Of a DNA stretch of 10,808 bases, positions 5,310 through 10,808 are shown one piece after another; positions within the stretch are counted from its first letter, which is position 1; every line of letters starts with the position of its first letter. Under the pieces are notes generated by a model. It did not search any database, was not told where the DNA came from, and worked only from the letters and a program-made list of their open reading frames with translations. The DNA comes from JBIOUF01 sp044866695. GTDB lineage: Bacteria; Actinomycetota; Actinomycetes; Propionibacteriales; Nocardioidaceae. The stretch lies in the NCBI GenBank assembly GCA_044866695.1, contig JBIOUF010000121.1, forward strand, positions 1-10,808, written 5' to 3'. A program made the position numbers and the translations under genes.

Positions 5310-6515
5310 GTCGCGCACCACCGCGTCGGCGAGCAGCCGGCCGCGGGCGGTCAGCACGACCCGGTCCTCGCGCTCCTGCACCAGCCCCTCGGCGCGCAGG
5401 TCCGGCAGCCACGCCCGGCCCTCGTCGGTGAGGACGGACACCGCGAGCCCGTCGGAGAGGCGGGTCTCGAGGAGCACCCGCTCGGTCCAGCGGGTCCGTG
5501 CCTCCAGCGACTCCCGCGCCGCCGCCGGGCTCACCCCGCCGGCGAGCCGCGCCGCGTACGCCGCGGGGTGCTTGACGTTCCACCAGCGGACCCCCCCGAC
5601 GTGGGAGTGCGCCCCGGGCCCCACGCCCCACCAGTCGCCACCGCGCCAGTAGAGCAGGTTGTGCCGGCACCGCGACTGCGGCCGGCGCGCCCAGTTCGAG
5701 ACCTCGTACCAGCCGAACCCGGCACCGGCCAGCAAATCGTCGGCGAGGAGGTACTTGTCGGCCAGGTCGTCGTCGTCGGGCAGCGGCAGCTCGCCTCGCC
5801 CGACCCGCCGGGCCAGCGCCGTGCCGGCCTCGACGACCAGCGCGTACGCCGACAGGTGGTCGGGCCGGCAGGCCAGGGCCGTCTCCACCGACCGTCGCCA
5901 GTCGTCGAGCGACTCCCCGGGGGTGCCGTAGATGAGGTCCAGGCTCACCTCGTCGAACCCGGCCGCACGGGCCCACCGGACCGCCTCCGGCACGCGCTCG
6001 GGGGCGTGGGTCCGGTCCAGCACGGCGAGCACGTGGGGGACCGCGGACTGCATGCCGAACGAGATGCGGGTGACCCCGCCGCCTCGCAGCGCCGCCAGGC
6101 TCCGGGGTCCGACGCTGTCGGGGTTGGCCTCCACCGTCACCTCGGCGCCCGGAGTCAGCCAGAACCGCTCGCCGACCGCGGCGAGGATCCTGCTCAGATC
6201 CTCGGGGGGCAGCAACGTGGGCGTGCCGCCGCCGAAGAACACGCTGTCGACGGCCGGGTCGGCGTCCCCCAGGACGCGGCGGGCCAGGTCGAGCTCGGCC
6301 ACCGCCGCCTGCGCGTACGACGCCCGCCCCGCCCCGGGCAGGTCACCCAGCTCGTCGGCGGTGTAGGTGTTGAAGTCGCAGTAGCCGCACCGCACCCGGC
6401 AGAACGGCACGTGCACGTAGACCCCGAACCCGCCCGCCCCCACCGGCCCGACGGCGGACGCCGGGAGCGACCCGTCGGCGGGGGCCGGGTCGCCGTCGGG
6501 CAGGCGTGGTGTCAT
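5298..6515 (-). CDS. hemW: HemW, radical SAM heme chaperone
   Basis: HemW binds heme and an S-adenosylmethionine-linked [4Fe-4S] cluster and delivers heme to respiratory proteins; it was long annotated as oxygen-independent coproporphyrinogen III oxidase. In this 405-residue product the cluster motif is CRVRCGYC (C39, C43, C46). The next position after Asp is Phe, so the fourth cysteine found in true HemN (CxxxCxxCxC) is absent, which favours HemW. GGGTPTLL (about 95-102), VEANPDS, the RISFGMQS segment and a HemN C-terminal-type domain with GVGPGAHS complete the family pattern. The ATG at 6515 gives MTPRLPDGDPAPADGSLP; a GTG at 6533 adds six residues, and neither has a recognisable ribosome binding site. 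The gene follows the acyl-CoA ligase by 46 bp on the same strand, so co-transcription is likely. It converges on the DUF4870 gene with an 8-bp overlap. Confidence 0.94.
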   Translation of the reverse strand: MTPRLPDGDPAPADGSLPASAVGPVGAGGFGVYVHVPFCRVRCGYCDFNTYTADELGDLPGAGRASYAQAAVAELDLARRVLGDADPAVDSVFFGGGTPTLLPPEDLSRILAAVGERFWLTPGAEVTVEANPDSVGPRSLAALRGGGVTRISFGMQSAVPHVLAVLDRTHAPERVPEAVRWARAAGFDEVSLDLIYGTPGESLDDWRRSVETALACRPDHLSAYALVVEAGTALARRVGRGELPLPDDDDLADKYLLADDLLAGAGFGWYEVSNWARRPQSRCRHNLLYWRGGDWWGVGPGAHSHVGGVRWWNVKHPAAYAARLAGGVSPAAARESLEARTRWTERVLLETRLSDGLAVSVLTDEGRAWLPDLRAEGLVQEREDRVVLTARGRLLADAVVRDLVS

Positions 6516-6561
6516 GACGACCCGGTCCGGCACCGGCAGCGGGGCAGGTCGGCGACGGTGC

Positions 6562-8379
6562 CTACGCGTACAGCGCGTCCAGCCGGTCCTGGTAGTTGTC
6601 CTCGACGACCTTCCGCTTGACCTTCATCGACGGGGTGAGCTCGCCGGACTCCACGGACAGGTCGTGGTCGAGCAGGATCCACTTCTTGATGGTCTCCCAC
6701 CGGTTCAACCGCTGGTTGAGCTCCTCGACGTAGCCCTGCACCAGGTCCTGGACCTCCGGCAGGGCGACCAGCTCGGCGTAGGAGCCGGACTTGCCGTTGT
6801 GCTCGGCCCACCCGGCCAGGGCGTCGGGGTCCAGCGTGATCAGCGCGACGCAGTAGTTCCGCTCGGCGCCGTGGACGACGAACTGGCTGGCGTAGGGGCA
6901 GATCGCCTTGAACTGGGACTCGATGGCCGACGGGGCGATGTACTTCCCGCCCGAGGTCTTGAACAGGTCCTTCTTGCGGTCGGTGATCCGGACGTGTCCG
7001 CTCTCGGTGATCTCGCCGATGTCGCCGGTGCGCAGCCAGCCGTCGTCGAGGGTCTCCGCGGTCTGCTCGGGCAGGTTGTGGTAGCCCTCCATGACACCCG
7101 GTCCCTTGATCAGGATCTCGCCGTCCTCGGCGATCTTGAACTCGGTGCCCGGCATGACCAGGCCGACCGTGCCGAACCGGTAGTCGTCGGGATGGTTGAC
7201 CGACGAGCCGGCGGAGGACTCGGTCAGGCCGTAGCCCTCGAGGATGAGGATGCCGGCGACGTGGAAGAACTCCGCGACCTCGCGGTTGAGCGCCGCGGCG
7301 CCGGAGATGAAGAACCGCACCCGGCCGCCGAACCGGTCGCGGACCTTCGAGAAGACCAGCCGGTCGAAGACCCCGTTGAGCAGCCGGAGGTGCGGCGGGA
7401 CCGACTTGCCCTCCATCTCCAGGGACTTGACCTTGCGGCCCACGGCGAAGGCGGCGTTGAAGATCTTCTCCTTCGGCCCACCCTCGGCGGCTTGCATCGT
7501 GATGATGCGCCCGTGCGCCTTCTCGAAGATCCTCGGGGCGGCGCCCATGAACGTCGGCCTGACCACGGCGAGGTTCTCGATGATCTTGTCGACCCGGCCG
7601 TCGACCGCGGTGGGGAACCCGCAGGCCAGCTGGGTGGACAGCAGCACCTTGCCGAAGGAGTGCGCCAGGGGAAGCCAGAGGTACTGCAGGTCGGTCTCGT
7701 CGAGGATGTTCAGCGACTGGATGACCGCACCCTCGTAGGTCCACGCCGAGTGCGTGAGCCGCACGCCCTTCGGGCGGCCGGTCGTGCCGGAGGTGTAGAT
7801 CAGCGTCGCGAGCGAGTCGCCCGTGGTCGCCTCCACCCGCTGGTCGACCACGTCGGGCTGGTCGGTGAGCAGCTGCTCCCCGAGCTTCTCCAGCTCGGCC
7901 AGGTTGATCACCCAGTCGCCGTCGGAGGCGCCGTCGAAGGTGACCACCTTCACCAGGTGGGGCAGCTCGGCCTTGTGCTGCTTGAGCTTGGCGATCTGCC
8001 CGTCGTCCTCGGCGAAGACCACGCGGCACTCTGAGTCGGCCAGGATGTAGGCGCAGTCCTCGGACATCGAGGAGGGGTAGACCGTGGTCGTCGCCGCGGC
8101 GGCGCACATGACCGCCAGGTCCGCGAGCACCCACTCGTAGCGGGTGCTGGACAAGATCCCCACCCGCTGCTCGGGCTCCACCCCGAGAGCGACCAGGCCC
8201 GCGGCCAGCCGGGTGACCCGCTCGCCGGCCTCCTCCCAGGTGACCGACTCCCAGCGGTCGCCGACGGGGTAGCGGTAGGCCTCCCGGTCGGCGCTGGCGC
8301 GCACCCGGTCCAGGAACATCCGGCCCACGCTGGACGGACGGTTCTCGATCACGGTCATGTCGGCGGCGGCGACGCTCAC
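6562..8379 (-). CDS. Long-chain fatty-acid-CoA ligase (FadD15-like AMP-forming synthetase)
   Basis: The enzyme activates long-chain fatty acids to acyl-CoA through an acyl-adenylate, using ATP and CoA, for beta-oxidation or lipid synthesis. The 605-residue product carries every adenylate-forming motif: YTSGTTGRPKG (about 195-205), GYGLTESS (382-389), DDGWLRTGD (445-453), ITDRKKDLFKTSGGKYIAP (465-483) and the C-terminal catalytic lysine in LTPSMKVKRK (about K586). Length and motif wording match the FadD15/long-chain group rather than acetyl-CoA synthetases or peptide-synthetase domains. The GTG at 8379 was chosen because GGAG lies six bases upstream (8389-8386) and because MSVAAADMTVIENRPSSVG resembles family N-termini; the open frame to 8547 has no recognisable sequence, and the ATG at 8358 has no ribosome binding site. 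Two inverted-repeat elements lie upstream. The substrate chain length cannot be read from sequence. Confidence 0.94.
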   Translation of the reverse strand: MSVAAADMTVIENRPSSVGRMFLDRVRASADREAYRYPVGDRWESVTWEEAGERVTRLAAGLVALGVEPEQRVGILSSTRYEWVLADLAVMCAAAATTTVYPSSMSEDCAYILADSECRVVFAEDDGQIAKLKQHKAELPHLVKVVTFDGASDGDWVINLAELEKLGEQLLTDQPDVVDQRVEATTGDSLATLIYTSGTTGRPKGVRLTHSAWTYEGAVIQSLNILDETDLQYLWLPLAHSFGKVLLSTQLACGFPTAVDGRVDKIIENLAVVRPTFMGAAPRIFEKAHGRIITMQAAEGGPKEKIFNAAFAVGRKVKSLEMEGKSVPPHLRLLNGVFDRLVFSKVRDRFGGRVRFFISGAAALNREVAEFFHVAGILILEGYGLTESSAGSSVNHPDDYRFGTVGLVMPGTEFKIAEDGEILIKGPGVMEGYHNLPEQTAETLDDGWLRTGDIGEITESGHVRITDRKKDLFKTSGGKYIAPSAIESQFKAICPYASQFVVHGAERNYCVALITLDPDALAGWAEHNGKSGSYAELVALPEVQDLVQGYVEELNQRLNRWETIKKWILLDHDLSVESGELTPSMKVKRKVVEDNYQDRLDALYA

Positions 8380-8401
8380 GGCTCTCTCCAGATCGTCCCG
8401 C

Positions 8402-8418
8402 CGGGTCGCATCGACCCG
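8402..8418 (-). promoter_or_regulatory. Perfect 7-bp inverted repeat in the acyl-CoA ligase leader
   Basis: CGGGTCG and CGACCCG (plus strand 8402-8408 and 8412-8418) are separated by CAT. It lies 13 bp upstream of the GGAG ribosome binding site. It could be an operator for a dimeric regulator, such as a TetR-type fatty-acid repressor, or a leader hairpin. No regulator is identified. Confidence 0.4.
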
Positions 8419-8483
8419 CGGGCTAGGGTTCGGCACGGTGTACAGAGTGTGGTCGAGGGTGGGGGCGGTGGCGTCCCGCACCA

Positions 8484-8511
8484 GTAGGTCCCCGACCCTA
8501 CCCACAGGTAG
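8484..8511 (-). promoter_or_regulatory. Interlaced inverted repeats over a possible acyl-CoA ligase -10
   Basis: On the plus strand GTAGG (8484-8488) pairs with CCTAC (8497-8501), and CTACC (8498-8502) pairs with GGTAG (8507-8511), sharing the central arm. The minus-strand hexamer TAGGGT (8500-8495) inside it fits the TANNNT -10 pattern; there is no good -35. Promoter/operator identity is tentative. The rest of the 168-bp gap between MOSC and the ligase shows nothing else clear. Confidence 0.28.
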
Positions 8512-8547
8512 CGCCCAGCGGGAGAGGCTGGGGGAAACCGGTCGCAC

Positions 8548-9209
8548 TCATCCGGCCCTGCGGGCCAGGTACCGGCGGGCCCGCGTGTAGGCCTCCTCCG
8601 GCAGGCCGTCGACCTCCAGCAGGCCGGGCAGCAGCGCGGGCTCGGTGGTGAGGGCCCGGAACATGGTGCCCACCGTGACCCCGTGGCCGGGCCGGTCTCC
8701 CACGTGCACGGCGTCCCCCGCCCGCAGCGTCCCCTCCTGGAGGACCCTCAGGTACGCGCCGGGCCGCCCCTCGGCGGTGAACCGCCGGACCCACCCGCGC
8801 GGGTCGTGCCCCGACGCGCCCATCCAGCCCTGGAACGTCGAGCAGGGGATGCGCACCGAGACCACCTGCAGGAGGGCGGACCCGACCCGCCACGTCTCCC
8901 CCATGACGGCACCGGTGACGTCGAGGCCGGCCGTGGTCAGGTTCTCGCCGAAGCCCCCCGGGGACACGCGCTCGGCGAGCCGCTCTGTCCACCGGTCGAG
9001 GTCCTCCCGGGCGAACGCGTAGACCGCCTGGAACGTCCCGCCGTGGTGTGCGGTGTCCGACACCGTGTCGCCGGCCAGCCCGTCGCGCCCGACCGCGACC
9101 GGCCCGTCGACCGGGCGCTTGTCGATGGAGGTCCCACGGTGCCGGCGTAGCCCACGGACCGGGGGACGCCGACGTTGACCGAGACGAGCCGGGGGCCGGG
9201 CGTGGGCAT
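8548..9209 (-). pseudogene. MOSC-domain protein, frameshifted near the 5' end
   Basis: MOSC proteins (YiiM-like) act in molybdenum-cofactor-linked detoxification, for example of N-hydroxylated bases, through a conserved cysteine. The body of the gene (9132-8548, 194 residues) is intact: TSIDKRPVDGPVAV, GLAGDTVSDTAHHGG, QAVYAFAREDLDRW, SPGGFGENLTT, GMGETW-like and the cysteine segment VRIPCSTFQGWMG. The expected N-terminus, MPTPGPRLVSVNVGVPRSVG, is in a different frame starting at ATG 9209 (or 9218). The two frames join at about 9135-9133, where GTG GGACC lacks one base relative to the expected GTG-xGG-ACC. Restoring one base gives a normal protein of about 220 residues. In the downstream frame the first start (GTG 9228) yields a meaningless leader. 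It is either a recent inactivating deletion or a sequence error; the undamaged remainder fits either. I cannot distinguish them from this window. Confidence 0.78.
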
Positions 9210-9216
9210 GGGCCTC

Positions 9217-9233
9217 ATTGTGGGGCACCCCAC
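9217..9233 (-). promoter_or_regulatory. Candidate leaderless promoter of the MOSC gene with overlapping palindrome
   Basis: Minus-strand CACAAT (9222-9217) resembles a -10 and ends 7 bases before ATG 9209. It overlaps the inverted repeat GTGGGG-CA-CCCCAC (plus 9220-9233), which could be an operator. No clear -35 is present. Confidence 0.28.
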
Positions 9234-9269
9234 GGACACCGGCGTCACCCGTCCCGCCCGGGGGGCCGT

Positions 9270-9285
9270 TCTCCCTGGCGGGAGA
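9270..9285 (-). terminator. Hairpin just after the ECF S-component stop
   Basis: TCTCCC (9270-9275) and GGGAGA (9280-9285) form a perfect 6-bp stem with a 4-base loop, three bases beyond the TAG at 9291-9289. No U-tract follows, as is common for actinobacterial terminators, so function is only possible. Confidence 0.35.
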
Positions 9286-9288
9286 GCG

Positions 9289-10101
9289 CTACCGGGCCGC
9301 CCCGGTCCCGCCGTACGACGCCCGGCGCAGCGCCCGCCGCAGCGTGGCGAGGACGGCCGGACCGAGCACGACGACGGCGACGGCGGTGGTGAGGGCCCGG
9401 CCGGTGTCCCATCCGCCGGTCGAGGTGACCAGCGTGTAGACGACGAACCGGTGCAGGTTCTCCACCATGGGGGCGCCGGGCACGTAGGCGAGGCCGTCGT
9501 CGGTCCCGGGCGCCGCGACGCCGAGCACGTAGGGCCACGACGACAGGTTGGTGAGGATCCCGTACGCGTACGCCGACGCCACGCCGTACGCCACCAGCAT
9601 CGCGATCTCCGCGCGCCCGCGGACCCGGGCCGGCAGCAGGCCGGCGCCCATCCCGATCCAGGCCGAGGCGAGCATCTGGTACGGCAGCCACGGGCCCACG
9701 CCACCGGTGAGCAGCGCCGAGCCGAACAGCGAGGTGCACCCGAGCACGAAGCCGAAGCCGGGGCCGAACACCCGTCCCGCCAGCACCAGCAGGAAGAACA
9801 CCGTCTCGACCCCGGCCACGCCCGCGCCCAGGCTGCGCAGCGCGGCGTTGACGGCGGTGAGCACCCCGAGCACCGCGAGCGCCTTGGCGTCGATGCCGCC
9901 CTCGGTCAGCTCCACCACGACCACGAGGACCACGACGGGCAGCAGCGCCAGGAACAGGAACGGCGCGGTGACGGTGCCGGCGTCCGGGTCGGGCACGAGC
10001 AGCAGCGGCCAGCCGAACATCATCAGGCCGGCGACCCCGGCGACCGCCAGGACCAGCGTGGACCTGGGCCCGACGCGGACCAGTGCCGGACCGGCGGTCA
10101 C
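9289..10101 (-). CDS. ECF transporter S component (substrate unknown)
   Basis: The S component is the membrane-embedded substrate-binding subunit of an energy-coupling-factor importer for a vitamin or other micronutrient. The 270-residue protein is very hydrophobic, with likely helices near 14-36, 46-64, 72-92, 97-118, 138-157, 164-185, 212-226 and 235-253. The stretch FGPGFGFVLGCTSLFGSALL followed by TGGVGPWLPYQM and WIGMGAGLLP (about 112-156) is the pattern I recognise from actinobacterial ECF S components. Part of the non-helical segment at 190-212 may form a substrate-cap loop. The GTG start (10101) overlaps the ATPase stop as GTGA, with GAGG seven bases upstream, so the two subunits are co-translated. 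No riboswitch or biosynthetic neighbour identifies the ligand. A T component must be encoded elsewhere, probably beyond the right edge. Confidence 0.85.
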   Translation of the reverse strand: MTAGPALVRVGPRSTLVLAVAGVAGLMMFGWPLLLVPDPDAGTVTAPFLFLALLPVVVLVVVVELTEGGIDAKALAVLGVLTAVNAALRSLGAGVAGVETVFFLLVLAGRVFGPGFGFVLGCTSLFGSALLTGGVGPWLPYQMLASAWIGMGAGLLPARVRGRAEIAMLVAYGVASAYAYGILTNLSSWPYVLGVAAPGTDDGLAYVPGAPMVENLHRFVVYTLVTSTGGWDTGRALTTAVAVVVLGPAVLATLRRALRRASYGGTGAAR

Positions 10102-10808
10102 CTCAGCGCCTCGCGCACCTGGTCGACGGTGAGCCACCCGGGGCCGAGGATCTTCGACATCTGCGGCGCGAACGCCGGGGACTCCCCGAGCACCTTGTCC
10201 ACGGGTCCGGCCGAGACCACCTCGCCGGCGGCGAGCACGACGGCCTGGCCGGCGACCGGCCCATCGACCCGCCCATCGACCCGCCCATCGACCGGGCCGG
10301 CGACCGGCACGGCGACCGGCACAGCGACCTGGGCGACGAACTCGACGTCGTGCGTGGCCACCAGCACCGCGTGGCCGTCCGCGGCCAACCCCGCCACCAC
10401 CTCGACCAGGGCCGCCTTGCCCGCGTAGTCCAGCCCACGGGTCGGCTCGTCCAGCGCGACCACTCTTGGCCGGGCGGTGAGCACGATGGCCAGCACCAGG
10501 GCCAGCCGCTGCCCCTCGGACAGGTCCCGCGGGTGGACGCCGGCGTCGACCCCGGGCGCGAACCGGTCGAGCAGGCCCCGGCACCGGCCCGGCTCGACGC
10601 CGGCCTGCTGGTCCGCGGCCGCGCACTCCTCGGCGACCGTGTCCAGGTACAGCAGGTCGACCGCGGTCTGCGGCACCAGGCCGACCAGTCCGCGGGCCCG
10701 CTCGGGAGGCAGCCGAGCGGGGTCCTCCCCGGCCACCAGCACGCGGCCGGCGTCGCGGCGACCGGCGCCCTGCAGCGCCCAGAGCAGGGTCGACTTCCCC
10801 GACCCGTT
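10098..10808 (-). CDS. ECF/ABC transporter ATP-binding protein (C-terminal 236 residues, 5' end missing)
   Basis: The visible fragment begins in the Walker A loop (NGSGKST, fragment residues 1-7). It continues with a Q-loop (LVPQ, 43-46), the signature LSEGQ (96-100, a variant of LSGGQ), Walker B ending VVALDEP (116-122), D-loop GLD and switch histidine H153 in ATHD, so the domain should be catalytically competent. The C-terminal tail MSKILGPGWLTVDQV resembles the end of fused two-domain ECF ATPases of actinobacteria (compare Rv2326c), so a first ABC domain probably lies off the right edge. Between H153 and the next strand (QAVVLAAGEVV) a tetrapeptide repeat of about 27 residues (161-187) is inserted where normal family members have a short loop. 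The protein energises uptake by the S component encoded just downstream. Confidence 0.9.
   Translation of the reverse strand, partial: NGSGKSTLLWALQGAGRRDAGRVLVAGEDPARLPPERARGLVGLVPQTAVDLLYLDTVAEECAAADQQAGVEPGRCRGLLDRFAPGVDAGVHPRDLSEGQRLALVLAIVLTARPRVVALDEPTRGLDYAGKAALVEVVAGLAADGHAVLVATHDVEFVAQVAVPVAVPVAGPVDGRVDGRVDGPVAGQAVVLAAGEVVSAGPVDKVLGESPAFAPQMSKILGPGWLTVDQVREALR
10248..10331 (-). repeat. Seven 12-bp tandem repeats inside the ABC ATPase gene
   Basis: Units start at 10248, 10260, 10272, 10284, 10296, 10308 and 10320 (plus strand). All contain CGACC; units 2 and 3 are identical (CCCATCGACCCG) and unit 4 differs by one base. On the coding strand they give (P/R)-V-(A/D)-(G/V) tetrapeptides. 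The period keeps the frame, so unit gain or loss would alter loop length only. Confidence 0.92.

Noticed and set aside
5298..6515. Annotation as coproporphyrinogen III dehydrogenase (HemN)
   Set aside because: The radical SAM motif is CxxxCxxC followed by Asp-Phe, without the fourth cysteine of HemN, so HemW is the better call.
6512..8134. Long minus-strand frame overlapping the acyl-CoA ligase
   Set aside because: It is an off-frame reading of the ligase gene, whose correct frame contains all adenylate-forming motifs.
8380..8547. N-terminal extension of the acyl-CoA ligase by 56 residues
   Set aside because: The frame is open but shows no family similarity, contains inverted repeats, and a GGAG ribosome binding site lies correctly placed for GTG 8379.
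8548..9228. Intact MOSC gene starting at GTG 9228
   Set aside because: The first 30 or so residues in that frame are meaningless Arg/His/Pro-rich sequence, while the expected family N-terminus is visible in another frame over the same DNA.
10248..10331. CRISPR-like array from regularly spaced repeats
   Set aside because: Units are 12 bp with no spacers, in frame within an ABC ATPase gene; it is a coding minisatellite. The same applies to 4856-4930 and 2530-2574.
9175..10428. 417-codon plus-strand frame opposite the ECF genes
   Set aside because: The opposite strand encodes a coherent S component and ABC domain with overlapping start and stop; the plus frame has no domain-like sequence.

Overview
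The window is about 10.8 kb of very GC-rich bacterial chromosome. Third codon positions are strongly G/C, GTG starts are frequent, and the genes belong to actinomycete families: a DnaJ2-type co-chaperone behind hrcA, DUF1707, a proline-rich DUF4870 protein, a FadD15-like acyl-CoA ligase and a fused-ATPase ECF transporter. This fits Actinomycetota. The protein style suggests Geodermatophilaceae or a relative, but that is a weak inference. The content looks like a core chromosomal neighbourhood with a few small accessory genes. I see no phage, IS, CRISPR, tRNA or rRNA.

Layout, left to right. (1) 1-2370, minus strand: hrcA, then dnaJ (DnaJ2 type), then the first 17 codons of a probable rsmE. This is the classic actinobacterial heat-shock/ribosome cluster. 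dnaJ and rsmE overlap as ATGA. A clear CIRCE operator (2442-2468) lies upstream of hrcA. (2) 2493-3398, plus strand: a metallo-beta-lactamase-fold hydrolase divergent from hrcA, with CIRCE inside the shared promoter region. (3) 3476-4479, minus strand: a PadR-family repressor gene coupled by a GTGA overlap to a DUF1707 membrane protein. They are expressed from a well-formed promoter whose -10 is flanked by two identical octamers. (4) 4619-5305, plus strand: a proline-rich DUF4870 membrane protein divergent from padR. (5) 5298-8379, minus strand: hemW (radical SAM heme chaperone) and a long-chain acyl-CoA synthetase gene. hemW converges with the DUF4870 gene and overlaps it by 8 bp inside a perfect 16-bp palindrome. 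(6) 8548-9209, minus strand: a MOSC-domain gene broken by an apparent single-base deletion near its 5' end. (7) 9289-10808, minus strand: the S component of an ECF vitamin/micronutrient transporter, coupled to the last ABC domain of its ATPase, whose gene runs off the right edge.

How the genes relate. HrcA represses its own operon through CIRCE and so controls DnaJ; the divergent hydrolase gene may be drawn into that control. PadR and DUF1707 look like a self-regulated pair and may also control DUF4870. HemW, the acyl-CoA ligase and MOSC are housekeeping or metabolic genes with no evident joint pathway. The ECF S component and ATPase act as one complex; the transmembrane T component is not in the window.

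No clearly new biological system is visible. The points most worth a second look are the CIRCE-centred divergent promoters, the duplicated dnaJ start region with a 5-codon overlapping leader ORF, the octamers around the padR promoter, the MOSC frameshift, and in-frame minisatellites in three genes, one of them inside an ABC ATPase domain.
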